Source: Acuticoccus sp965213555
GTDB lineage: Bacteria; Pseudomonadota; Alphaproteobacteria; Rhizobiales; Amorphaceae
Reading direction: 5' to 3'
Length of the DNA: 64,000 nucleotides
Assembly (NCBI RefSeq): GCF_965213555.1
Contig: NZ_OZ243890.1
Coordinates: 3,162,001 to 3,226,000 of the forward strand
Shown here: piece by piece, positions 1 to 8,849 of the stretch
How positions within the stretch are numbered: the stretch's first letter is position 1
Layout of the letters: every line of letters starts with the position of its first letter
Notes under the pieces: model-generated
Databases searched by the model: none
Seen by the model: the letters and a program-made list of their open reading frames with translations, nothing else
What the model was told of the DNA's origin: nothing
Made by a program: the position numbers and the translations under genes

Positions 1-152
1 ACTCCACCGAGCACCTCGTCGAGTACTGCTTTCGCAAGTCGCGGGGCTGGCTGATCGCCGGCGGCTCGGCGGAAATGATGAGGAACCGCATCGCTGAGGG
101 CATCTTCGAGGCTCGCTTCCCGCAGCGCCTGCCAGAGGCGCGGACCGCCTGA
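1..152 (+). CDS. C-terminal end of an acyl-CoA dehydrogenase family protein (partial)
   Basis: An open frame enters from the left edge (codons in phase with base 3) and stops at a TGA at 150-152, giving 49 residues. It contains AGGSAEMMRNRIAEGIF, which resembles the conserved C-terminal helix of acyl-CoA dehydrogenases (typically AGGTxExMRNxIA). In that family this region lies by the FAD and substrate sites of the flavoenzyme that desaturates acyl-CoA thioesters. Only the last few percent of the gene is present, so the substrate cannot be judged. The next gene starts 8 bases downstream on the same strand, so the two may be co-transcribed. Confidence 0.55.
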   Translation, partial: STEHLVEYCFRKSRGWLIAGGSAEMMRNRIAEGIFEARFPQRLPEARTA

Positions 153-160
153 CCGGGCGC

Positions 161-1456
161 GTGGCCGACGGCACCCTTTGGCGGGCGACCGCGGCGGAGG
201 CGTTCGAGGGGCCGCCGCTCGAAGGGGACGCGGACGCCGACCTTGCCATCGTCGGCGGCGGCTACACCGGATGCGCTGCGGCGCTCGCGGCGGCCGAGCG
301 CGGCGCGAGCGTGCGCCTGCTGGAGGCCGAGCGCGTCGGCCATGGGGGCTCGGGCCGCAACGTCGGCCTCGTCAACGCGGGCCTGTGGCTGCCACCGGAC
401 GACGTGGAGGCGGCGCTCGGGCCTGAGGAGGGGAGGGCGCTGAACGACGCGCTCGCCGGCGCGCCCGACCTCGTGTTCGAGCTCATCGCCCGCCACGGCA
501 TCGCCTGCGAGCCACGCCGCGCCGGCACGCTGCACTGCGCGCACGCGCCGTCCGCGCACCGTGAGCTGAAGCGTCGTCACCGCCAGCTCGCCGGGCGCGG
601 TGCCCCGGTCGCGCTCCTCGACGCGTCCGAGGCGCGCCGCCGGACGGGCTCCGATGCTGTCCATGGCGCGCTCTTCGACGCCAGGGCCGGGACGATCCAG
701 CCGCTCGCCTACTGCCGTGGCCTCGCCCGCGCCGCTCGCGATGCCGGCGCGGTCCTGCACGAGGAGAGCCCCGTACGGTCCGTTGCGCGGACGGCGGGCG
801 GGTGGCGGGTCGCGACGGATCGGGGCTCGGTGCGCGCCAAAGCGCTCCTCGTCGCCACCAACGCCTACGGCCATCCCGCAGCGCTCGCCGGCGCGGTGGT
901 GCCCCTGCGCTACTTCCAGCTCGCCACGACGCCGCTTGGCGACAACGTGCGCGCCACCGTGCTGCCGGGCGGCGAGGGCGCCTGGGACACGGGGACGGTG
1001 ATGTCCTCGTTCCGCACCGACGCCGTGGGACGCCTCCTCGTCGGTGGTGTGGGATCGCTGGCCGGACCCGGCGGCGCCGTGCACAGGCGATGGGCGGACC
1101 GTACCCTGGCGCGGCTGTTCCCGCAGCTCGCCGGGACGCCGTTCGAGCACGCGCTCGAGGGCCGCATCGCGATGACGCGCGACCACGTGCCGAAGATCGT
1201 GCGGCTCGGCCCGGCCGGTGCGATGGTATTCGGCTACAGCGGACGCGGCATCGGCCCCGGCACGGTGTTCGGCACGCGCCTCGCGCACGCGCTGCTCAGC
1301 GGCGACGAGGCTGCGCTGCCGGTCCGTCCCCGCGCGCGCCACGCCGAACCCTTCGCCGCGCTCCGTGGCATCGGCATCGAGGCCGGCGCGACGCTCGCCC
1401 ACGCTGTGGCAGGCTCAGCTGCGTCGGCGCGTCGCCGCTCGATCACGCGTCCGTGA
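161..1456 (+). CDS. FAD-dependent oxidoreductase, DAO (DadA/PuuB-like) family
   Basis: A 431-residue protein starting at GTG. A Rossmann dinucleotide-binding motif (IVGGGYTG, residues 30-37) near the N-terminus is followed by the family's GGSGRNVGLVNAG segment (about 62-74), which contacts FAD. Near the C-terminus the glycine-rich YSGRGIGPGTVFG closes the FAD site. This layout and length match D-amino-acid dehydrogenase / gamma-glutamylputrescine oxidase type enzymes, which oxidise the C-N bond of amino acids or amines. The substrate cannot be read from sequence. No signal peptide is visible, so the enzyme is expected in the cytoplasm or at the inner face of the membrane. It follows the acyl-CoA dehydrogenase end by 8 nt. 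Confidence 0.85.
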   Translation: MADGTLWRATAAEAFEGPPLEGDADADLAIVGGGYTGCAAALAAAERGASVRLLEAERVGHGGSGRNVGLVNAGLWLPPDDVEAALGPEEGRALNDALAGAPDLVFELIARHGIACEPRRAGTLHCAHAPSAHRELKRRHRQLAGRGAPVALLDASEARRRTGSDAVHGALFDARAGTIQPLAYCRGLARAARDAGAVLHEESPVRSVARTAGGWRVATDRGSVRAKALLVATNAYGHPAALAGAVVPLRYFQLATTPLGDNVRATVLPGGEGAWDTGTVMSSFRTDAVGRLLVGGVGSLAGPGGAVHRRWADRTLARLFPQLAGTPFEHALEGRIAMTRDHVPKIVRLGPAGAMVFGYSGRGIGPGTVFGTRLAHALLSGDEAALPVRPRARHAEPFAALRGIGIEAGATLAHAVAGSAASARRRSITRP

Positions 1457-1558
1457 GCGACCGCGGGTGCGACGTGGGGTCGTTGTGCACCTGGAAGGAG
1501 GCGTCGCCCGCGATAGGTGTGAGCGCTGGCCGCGTCTGCACCATGGGACCACACTCGA

Positions 1559-2794
1559 ATGATGCCCTGTACCCGAGCCGCCTTCGTGGCGGCATGGGCC
1601 GTCGCGGCAAGCGCCGGCCCGTCGCTCGCCGCCGACGTGGTCAGGACGCTCGCCGACGACGGCCGGTTCGACACCTTCGCCGCGGCGTTGCAGCTGGCCG
1701 CCCCCGAGGGCGCGACGCCGGTCGAAGGCCCGCTGACCGTGTTCGCGCCGTCCGACGAGGCTTTCGAGCGCCTACCGGAGGCGACGCGGGCCGCGCTGCT
1801 GTCGCCCGAGAACGACGACGCGATGGAGGCGGTGCTCGCCCTCCACCTCGTGCCAGGAGGGCCGCACCGTTCCACCGATCTGCCGGTCGAGATGACCACC
1901 GTGTCGGGCGAGCGCCTTGCGGTGACCTACACGCGGGGGGCGCTGACGCTGAGGGTCGGCGAGGAGGAGGCGACCACCGACCCTGAGGCCGTCCTGCGCG
2001 CGAGGGCGGCCAACGAGGCGCGCGTGGTCTCCGGCGACATCGCCGCCGACGGGGCGCTGATCCACGTCATCGACGCGGTGCTTCTGCCTCCAAACCTCGG
2101 CAGCCTTGACGAGCCGGACGACGCCGCGCCCGACGAGGCAGCAGGTGACGCGCCCCCCCTCGAGGCGGCAGGCGACACGTCGCCCGCCCAGGCAACCTCC
2201 GATGCATCGGCCAACACGTTCGTCGCCGACATCGCCGCGTCCGACGGCGACGGCGGTGCGTCCGGGATCGGACAGCGCCTCGACGACGCGGCGGCGGTAG
2301 GTCCCGGCAGCTCGGCCTCGCCGAACGTCACCATCCTGCCGCCTGAACCCGAGCCGGCACCGCCGCCTGAGGCCGGCGACGTCGTCACCCTGCCCGCCGA
2401 GGAGGTGGAGGTGGTGATGGCCGAGCCCGATCCGGAGCCGGTGCAGACCGCGCCGGCCCCCGAGGCTCTCGACGAGGGCGCGGCGTCTGCCGGCGCGCAA
2501 CCGGCGCTGCCGGAGCCGGACGAGGCCATCGAGCTGACACGCCCGGTGGTCTCAGTCTCCGACCTCATCGGCAGGAGCGTGCGCGACGGCGAGGGTGAGG
2601 CGGTTGGCGAGGTGGAGGACCTCCTCATCTCGCTGGCGACGGCCCGGGTGGAGACCATCGTGATCGAGATGGAGGATGGGTTCCTCGGCCTGTTCGGCTC
2701 GACGAGCAACGTGAACGTCTCCGAGATCGCCATCGACCCCCTCGACGGCGCGCTCGTGGTCGACCGTGACGCGCTGAAGTCCGAGGACGACTGA
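1559..2794 (+). CDS. Exported FAS1 (fasciclin) domain and PRC-barrel fusion protein
   Basis: A 411-residue protein. Residues 1-24 look like a Sec signal peptide ending ...PSLAAD. Residues about 25-180 form a FAS1 domain with the H1-type motif TVFAPSDEAF and the H2-type motif LIHVIDAVLLPP; FAS1 domains mediate adhesion or surface interactions. A long acidic Pro/Ala/Glu linker (about 185-335) leads to a C-terminal PRC-barrel (about 338-405, VSVSDLIGRSV...GEVEDLL). PRC-barrels are usually scaffold or sensor modules and are often cytoplasmic in Alphaproteobacteria, so pairing with an exported FAS1 is unusual. The stop is directly followed by the GTG of the RND adaptor gene, which suggests co-expression with the efflux pump. 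No clear Shine-Dalgarno is seen before the ATG; a second ATG follows at once. Confidence 0.75.
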   Translation: MMPCTRAAFVAAWAVAASAGPSLAADVVRTLADDGRFDTFAAALQLAAPEGATPVEGPLTVFAPSDEAFERLPEATRAALLSPENDDAMEAVLALHLVPGGPHRSTDLPVEMTTVSGERLAVTYTRGALTLRVGEEEATTDPEAVLRARAANEARVVSGDIAADGALIHVIDAVLLPPNLGSLDEPDDAAPDEAAGDAPPLEAAGDTSPAQATSDASANTFVADIAASDGDGGASGIGQRLDDAAAVGPGSSASPNVTILPPEPEPAPPPEAGDVVTLPAEEVEVVMAEPDPEPVQTAPAPEALDEGAASAGAQPALPEPDEAIELTRPVVSVSDLIGRSVRDGEGEAVGEVEDLLISLATARVETIVIEMEDGFLGLFGSTSNVNVSEIAIDPLDGALVVDRDALKSEDD

Positions 2795-4303
2795 GTGTCC
2801 GCGGACGTGGGCGGGGGGCGACGGCGCTCGCCCCAGGAGCGCGACCGGGCGGAGAAGGGCGAGGACGCTGATCGGGCCGCGGACCCAGAAGAGGCTGACG
2901 GGGTCGTCCCACGTCCCTGGGTCGGCGGCGGCGACGAGGCGACCGATCCCGGCGATGCCGATGGCGGCGACGGTGCCAGCGATCGCGACGCGCACGCCGC
3001 TGCGGAGGACGAGCGCGGCGAGCGGCGCGGCCGTCCGGTCCTGTGGCTCGTCCTGTCCCTCGTCGTGCTGGCCATCGGCGGCGGCATCTTCGCGTTCCTG
3101 ACCTTCGCCGGCGAGGAGCCGAGCCCGCCCGCGCGCGCCGCCGAGCTGGTCCGCGCGGCCGAGGTCCAGCCGGCGCGGACGCTGATGTTGTCGCAAACCG
3201 GCTTCGTCCGGCCGCGCGCGGAGGTCGAGGTCGCTCCCGAGGTGGCCGGGCGCATCGAGCGCGTCGGCGACGGGTTCGTGCTCGGCGGACGCGTCGAGCG
3301 CGGCGACCTCCTCATCCAGCTCGAGCAGGAGCGCTTCGAGGCGGACGTCGCGCGCGCCCGCGCGGCGGTGCAGCGCGCCGAGGCGGCGCTCGCCCAGGCC
3401 GAGGTGGACCGCGGGCGCCAGGAGGAGCTCGAGGCCCGCGACTTCGCGTCGGAGGCGGCGCTGCAGCAGGCGATCGTCGCCGTCGCCGCCGCCGAAGGCG
3501 ACCTCACCGCCGCCCGCGCCGACCTCACGCAGGCGGAGATCGCGCTCGCCGACACCGTCGTGCTCGCGCCCTTCGACGCGCTCGTCACCGCGGAGGCCGC
3601 GGCGGTGGGGCAGCTCGTCCCCTCCGGCCAGTCAGTGGGCACCCTAGTGGCGGCGGACGCGGTCGAGGTCTTGATGGGGCTGACGCCCGGCGACGTCGAC
3701 GTTCTCGGTGACCCCAGTCGCGCGGTCGGCGGACGGGTTCTCGTGCGGGCGACCGACACCACGACCGAGGCGAGCGCTGAAGCGCAGGGCGTCCTCCTCG
3801 CGCAGGGCCTCGTCACGGAGATCGACCCCAGGATCGAGGAGGCGACTCGAACCATCGCGCTCGTCGTGACCGTGGCCGACCCGTTCGACGGAGAGGGCCG
3901 TCGCCTGCGCATCGGCGAGCTCGTCGAGCTGGGCTTGCCCATCTCGCTGGAGAACCGCAGCGCGGTCGAGGTGCCGCCCGAGGCCGTGAAGGGTCGCGAC
4001 CTCGTCTGGCTGATCGAGGACGGTGTCCTGCGCCGCCGCAGGGTCGAGCCGCTAGATCGCCTCGAGGACCGCATCGTCCTGCGCGGTGTGGCGGTCGGTC
4101 CAGGCGACCTCGTCATGGTGAGCGACCTGCCCGCGCCCTTCGACGGCAAGCGCGTGCGCGTCCAGGAGGAGGAGCCAGCGGGCGCCGCCTCGCCGGGTGG
4201 CGAGGGGGCGGAGCCGTCCCGTGCGGATCCGGACGCAGACGCGCAGCGTGGTCGGGCGAGGGAGGCCGAGGCCGCCGCTGCAGCACCGGGGCCCGGCGGC
4301 TGA
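2795..4303 (+). CDS. RND efflux periplasmic adaptor (membrane fusion protein) with acidic N-terminal extension
   Basis: A 502-residue protein starting at GTG immediately after the previous stop. Residues 1-80 are a highly charged Asp/Glu/Gly-rich stretch without a signal peptide. A single transmembrane helix follows at about 81-104. From about 115 there is the adaptor layout: a lipoyl-like half (APEVAGRIERVGDGFVLGG), an alpha-helical hairpin rich in Ala/Glu/Arg (about 175-240), the second lipoyl half (VLAPFDALVTAEAAAVGQLV) and beta-barrel domains. Adaptors of this family bridge an inner-membrane RND pump and an outer-membrane channel. The protein is longer than usual (350-400 residues) because of the cytoplasmic extension and a low-complexity C-terminal tail. 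Its stop overlaps the start of the RND transporter by one base (TGATG), indicating translational coupling. Confidence 0.9.
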   Translation: MSADVGGGRRRSPQERDRAEKGEDADRAADPEEADGVVPRPWVGGGDEATDPGDADGGDGASDRDAHAAAEDERGERRGRPVLWLVLSLVVLAIGGGIFAFLTFAGEEPSPPARAAELVRAAEVQPARTLMLSQTGFVRPRAEVEVAPEVAGRIERVGDGFVLGGRVERGDLLIQLEQERFEADVARARAAVQRAEAALAQAEVDRGRQEELEARDFASEAALQQAIVAVAAAEGDLTAARADLTQAEIALADTVVLAPFDALVTAEAAAVGQLVPSGQSVGTLVAADAVEVLMGLTPGDVDVLGDPSRAVGGRVLVRATDTTTEASAEAQGVLLAQGLVTEIDPRIEEATRTIALVVTVADPFDGEGRRLRIGELVELGLPISLENRSAVEVPPEAVKGRDLVWLIEDGVLRRRRVEPLDRLEDRIVLRGVAVGPGDLVMVSDLPAPFDGKRVRVQEEEPAGAASPGGEGAEPSRADPDADAQRGRAREAEAAAAAPGPGG

Positions 4304-7300
4304 TGGGGCCCCTCATCCGCTGGTTCCTGGCGAGCCCCGTCGCGGCCAACCTGTTGATGGTCGCCCTCGTCGCCGTCGGTTTGTTCGCGGCGACGTCGAT
4401 CACCGTGCGCACGTTCCCGGAGATCGTCACCGAAGCGGTCACCATCGAGGTGGCCTATCCCGGCGCGACCCCCACCGAGGTCGCCGACGCGATCCTGACG
4501 CCCATCGAGGAGCAGCTCCTGGGTTTGGAGGGTGTGCGCGAGCTCTCCTCCACCGCCGAGCGCGGGGTGGGCGTCGTCACCGCCGAGCTCACCCGCGGTG
4601 CGGACGTGCGGGTCGTGAAGGACGACATCGAGACCGAGATCGCGCGCATCACGACCTTCCCCGACGAGGCCGAGCGGGCGCGCGTCAGCGAGGTCGACCC
4701 CGACGAGCTTGCGATCCAGATCGCCCTGTCGGGCGAACGCTCGCCGACGGTGCTGAAGGCCATCGCCGAGGAGGTGCGTAACGAGATCACCGACCTCCGA
4801 AGCGTCAGCCGCGCGGACATCCTGGGCCTGCCGGTGGACCAGATCGACATCGAGGTCACGCGCGAGACCCTGTTCGCCTACGGCGTCGGGCTCAACGAGC
4901 TCGCGGAGCGCATTCGCGCCCTCGACGTCGACCTGTCCGGCGGTACCATCGACACCGGTGACAGCGAGATCCAGCTGAGGACGATCGGCGAGAGCGAGAC
5001 CGCCACGGGGTTCCTCGACCTCGTCCTGTTCAGCGGCGAGGCCGGCGGCAAGGTCCGCCTCGACGACATCGCTCGCCCCAGCGACACGTTCGCGGAGACC
5101 GCAACTTCCGCGACGATCTCCGACCGCCCTGCGGTGTTCCTGTCGGTGTACCGATCGGGCTCGGAGCAGGTCCTCACCATCGTCGACGAGGTGCAGGCCT
5201 ACCTCGACGAGGAGCTGCGACCGCGCCTGCCGGACGGCGTCGATGCCGTCATCTGGCGCAACGAGGGCGCGCAGCTCCAGGACCGCATCGACCTCCTCAT
5301 CAAGAACGGCGCCATCGGCGTCACGCTGATCCTCATCGTCCTCCTCCTGTTCCTCGACCTGCGCATCGCGGCCTGGGTCGCGGTGGGCGTCGTCATCACG
5401 TTCCTCGGCACCTTCGGTCCGATGCTGCTGTTCGGCGTGACGATCAACCAGCTCTCCCTTTTCGGCTTCATCTTGGCGCTCGGCATCGTCGTCGACGATG
5501 CGATCGTCGTCGGGGAGAACGTCTACTCGGAGGTCGAGCGCGGCACGGACGCCCAGGAGGCGGCCCGGGTCGGCGTCGAGCGGGTGTGGCGGCCGATCCT
5601 GTTCTCGGTGACGACGACGGTGTTCGCCTTCGTCCCGCTCCTCTTCCTGCCGGGCTCGTCGGGCTCGTTCATCGCCCCCATCGCGGCGGTGGTGATCTTC
5701 GTGCTGACGCTGTCGGTGGTGGAGAGCTTCTTCGTGCTGCCGACGCACCTCAGCCACATCGCCATGCGCGAGCCGCGGCGCTACTCACCACGTCGCCTCA
5801 CCGAACCGGTACGCAAGCGCGTGGATGGATGGTTCAAGCGCGCCACCGACGGTCCCTTGAAGCGCGTGGTGAACGGGGCGATCCGGCACCCCCTGTTCGT
5901 CGTCGCGACGTGCCTTGCGGTCCTCGTCGCAGCGGCGGGGCTGGTGTCGGGCGGCGTCGTGAAGTTCGTGTTCTTCCCCGACATCGAGGGCAACTTCGTC
6001 GTCGCCGAGCTCGAGTTCCCGGAGGGGACGAGCGATGTCGCGACCCGCGAGCGTGCCATGGTCCTCGTCGAGGGGGCGCAGCAGGCGGCGGAGGAGCTCG
6101 GGGGCGACGGTCTCCTCGTCGCCACCGCGGTGACGCTCGGCTTTGCCACCGAGGCGGGCGGTGCGGACGACAGCGGCGGCGTCCTCACCGGGAACACCGC
6201 GCGCGTCGAGGCGAAGCTCAAGGACGCCAACCAGCGCGAGGTCAGCGGACGGGCCTTCGAGGAGGCTTGGCGCAAGGCCGTCGGCGAGGTGGCCGGCGTT
6301 AAGAAGCTGACCTACTCGGCGAGCGTGGTGGGCATCGGCGAGCCCATCGTCCTTCAGATCTCCGCGGAGGACGAGACGACGCGCAACGATGCGCTGGAGC
6401 GGATCCGCGCCGAGCTCGCCCAGCGCCAGGGTGTGTTCGACATCCGCGACGACCGGTTCTCCTCGGCCGAGGAGATCACGTTGGAGCTGAAGGACGCTGC
6501 GCGCGCCTACGGCGTCACCGCCACGCAGCTCGCGCGGGAGGTGCGTGGCGCGTTCTTCGGCATCACGGTCAACGAGTTCGCCCGCGAGCGCGAGGAGGTA
6601 GACGTGCGCGTGCGCCTCGTGGAGGAGCAGCGCGACTCCGTCGCCGACCTCCTGAAGCTGCGCATCGCCACCGAGCAGGGCATGATCCCCATCGCCACCG
6701 TGGCGGACATCTCGTTCCAGCCCGCTCCCACCGTCATCACCCGCGTCGAGGGCCGGACCATCGCAACGCTCACCGCCGACGTCGACAACACCGTGACGAC
6801 GGGCGGGGCGGAGACGAGCTACGTCATGGGTGAGGTCGTCCCGCAGCTCACCCAGGACTACCCGTCGGTGGAGGTGGAAACCGGCGGCGAGCAGGAGGAG
6901 GCAGGCCGCTTCGGCACGTCGCTGAGGTTCAACTTCATGCTGGCGCTGTTCGCGATCTACGTCGTCCTGTCCTTGGCGTTCGCGTCCTACACGCGGCCGA
7001 TCATCGTGCTCCTGGTCATCCCCTTCGGGTTCGTCGGGGCGCTGCTCGGGCACGCGATGCTCGGCATCAACCTCACGCTGCTCTCCATGTTCGGCATCAT
7101 CGGGCTGTCGGGCGTCATCGTGAACGGTGCGCTCCTCATCGTCGACTTCGTCATGGAGGGGGAGGCGGAGGGGAAGGACGACGAGGCGGCGATCCGCGAC
7201 GCGACGCTGTCGCGCTTCCGGCCCATCGTGATGACGACGCTGACGACGTTCCTCGGCATCGCCCCGCTGATCCTGGAGCAGAGCGTTCAGGCGCAGTTCC

Positions 7301-7449
7301 TGATCCCGACGGCGGTGGCGCTCGGCTTCGGCGTGCTCTTCGCGTCGGCATTGCAGATGGTGCTCGTGCCTGCCCTCGCCTCGCTTGCGGCCAGGCTGCG
7401 CCGGCTCACGGGCAGCGAGCGCCGCACGGCCTCCGCGACCGCGCGCTGA
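4303..7449 (+). CDS. RND family efflux transporter, inner-membrane permease (AcrB/HAE1-like)
   Basis: A 1048-residue protein, the usual length for the family. TM1 begins at once (IRWFLASPVAANLLMVALV). The proton-relay pair in TM4 is present in LGIVVDDAIVVGENVY, corresponding to the two essential aspartates of AcrB. Two large periplasmic loops and a second six-helix half (starting near residue 525 and resuming near 885) follow the duplicated RND design. The protein would use the proton gradient to drive export of hydrophobic or amphiphilic compounds. The substrate is unknown. The partner adaptor is encoded immediately upstream with a 1-nt overlap. No outer-membrane TolC-like gene is in the window, so a shared channel is likely. 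Confidence 0.93.
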   Translation: MGPLIRWFLASPVAANLLMVALVAVGLFAATSITVRTFPEIVTEAVTIEVAYPGATPTEVADAILTPIEEQLLGLEGVRELSSTAERGVGVVTAELTRGADVRVVKDDIETEIARITTFPDEAERARVSEVDPDELAIQIALSGERSPTVLKAIAEEVRNEITDLRSVSRADILGLPVDQIDIEVTRETLFAYGVGLNELAERIRALDVDLSGGTIDTGDSEIQLRTIGESETATGFLDLVLFSGEAGGKVRLDDIARPSDTFAETATSATISDRPAVFLSVYRSGSEQVLTIVDEVQAYLDEELRPRLPDGVDAVIWRNEGAQLQDRIDLLIKNGAIGVTLILIVLLLFLDLRIAAWVAVGVVITFLGTFGPMLLFGVTINQLSLFGFILALGIVVDDAIVVGENVYSEVERGTDAQEAARVGVERVWRPILFSVTTTVFAFVPLLFLPGSSGSFIAPIAAVVIFVLTLSVVESFFVLPTHLSHIAMREPRRYSPRRLTEPVRKRVDGWFKRATDGPLKRVVNGAIRHPLFVVATCLAVLVAAAGLVSGGVVKFVFFPDIEGNFVVAELEFPEGTSDVATRERAMVLVEGAQQAAEELGGDGLLVATAVTLGFATEAGGADDSGGVLTGNTARVEAKLKDANQREVSGRAFEEAWRKAVGEVAGVKKLTYSASVVGIGEPIVLQISAEDETTRNDALERIRAELAQRQGVFDIRDDRFSSAEEITLELKDAARAYGVTATQLAREVRGAFFGITVNEFAREREEVDVRVRLVEEQRDSVADLLKLRIATEQGMIPIATVADISFQPAPTVITRVEGRTIATLTADVDNTVTTGGAETSYVMGEVVPQLTQDYPSVEVETGGEQEEAGRFGTSLRFNFMLALFAIYVVLSLAFASYTRPIIVLLVIPFGFVGALLGHAMLGINLTLLSMFGIIGLSGVIVNGALLIVDFVMEGEAEGKDDEAAIRDATLSRFRPIVMTTLTTFLGIAPLILEQSVQAQFLIPTAVALGFGVLFASALQMVLVPALASLAARLRRLTGSERRTASATAR

Positions 7450-7456
7450 CGGTCGC

Positions 7457-8742
7457 CTACCGCAGAAGGAGCACCTGCGCCGCCTGGCCGAGGAGGGCGA
7501 GCGTGCTCGCCGCGGCGCCGACGATGGGGACGACCATCGCGATGTCGGGCACCGCGTCGGGCTGGCTGCGCCGCTTCAGCGCGATGAGCGAAGGTTGACG
7601 CCGACGAAGACCAGGAGGATCGCGAAGCTCGTCGCCTCGGCGAGCGACTTCAAGGGCACCAGAAGGGCGAGCGTGAGGACGACCGCCCCGACGAGGAGCG
7701 TCGCGAGCACCGGCGTGCGCGTCCGCGAACTGATGGCGGCGAGGGCGGACGGTGCGCCGCGGCCGTCCCGGGCGATGTCGAGGAGGAGGCGCGAGGAGGC
7801 GATGATCTGCGTCAGCGCGCCGTTCACGATGATGAAGAGGCTGGCGACGGCGATGGGCAGGCCCGGCCAGCCGACCGCCTCGACCGCGGCGACCAGCGGC
7901 GCCTCGGCCTCGGCGATGGCCTGCAGCGATCCGGTGCCCACGAGCGCGCCTGAGATGGCGAGGTAGAACACGAACACGATGGCGAGGGAGATCATCATCG
8001 CCCGCGGCATCGTGCGCTTGACGTCGCGCACCTCCTCGGCGGTCTGCGCCATGTCGCCGAAGCCGATGAACGAGTAGACCGCGAGGATCGCTCCGGCGAA
8101 CAGCCCGCCGAGGCCAGCCGCGCTCGCGCCACCCTCGCCCCCACCTCCAGCGATGCCCTCCAAGACTGCACCGGGCGCCGCCCAGAGGCCGTCGCGCAGG
8201 GCGAAGAGCACCACCAACAGGGTGGCGATGCCGATCACCGTCGTCACCGTCATCAGCCACGCGCTCTCGTTCATGCCGGCGATGGCGATGCCCACGAGGG
8301 CGACGACAAGGAGGCTGGTCGCGAGCCAATCCGGCACTGGCGCGAAGCTCGAAAGGTAGGCGACGAAGCCGGTGACGATGGTGGCGGCGGAGACGGTGTT
8401 TGCCACCATCAGCGTCCACCCCGTCGCCGAGCCGAGCCAGCGCAGCCCGAACGCGCGCTCCAGGTAGTCGATGGGGCCGCCCGAGGTCGGGATGCGGGCG
8501 GCGACCTCGGCGAAGGAGAGCGCGGAGGTGATCGCGACGATCGCGGCGAGGAGGTAGGCGAGGGGGGCAAGGTGCCCGGCCTCGCTCAGCACCTCGCCGA
8601 CCACCACGAAGATGCCGGCGCCGAGGATGGTGCCTGAGCCGTAGAACACGAGCTGCAGCAGCCCGACGTCGCGTCGCAGTCCGCCCGATCGCGGCTCCTG
8701 AAGTGTCCCGCTCATGGAGGGGGCAACACGACGGGGAATCAT
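7457..8742 (-). pseudogene. APC-type amino acid permease, interrupted by a single-base frameshift
   Basis: The minus-strand frame carries a clear APC-superfamily transporter. The N-terminus has the family signature GSGTILGAGIFVVVG and about ten hydrophobic segments follow. Reading ends early at ...VFVGVNLRSSR (stop near 7576). From about 7591 the next frame continues the expected C-terminus (SLIALKRRSQPDAVPDI... plus a last hydrophobic helix) to a TAG at 7457-7459. One missing base near 7591-7593 would restore ...VGVNLSLIALKRR..., a normal family sequence of about 430 residues. Either the gene is a recent pseudogene or the assembly has an indel. The start is uncertain: ATG at 8742, ATG at 8715 and GTG at 8760 are all in frame. 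It converges on the RND gene, with the two stops only 7 bases apart. Confidence 0.8.
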
Positions 8743-8849
8743 CGGTTCCCGGTCGCGCACGCGCCGCGGCGGTTCCGCTGCGCGCCGCGATGGGGGACAC
8801 TTGCTCCAGCGGTCGGGTGGCGACCCGCCGAGCCTTGCGGAGGACGACC

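Noticed and set aside
1927..5757. 1276-codon minus-strand open frame
   Set aside because: It is antisense to the FAS1/PRC, adaptor and RND genes and translates to Arg/Asp/Ser-rich sequence without domains, a typical artefact of GC-rich DNA.
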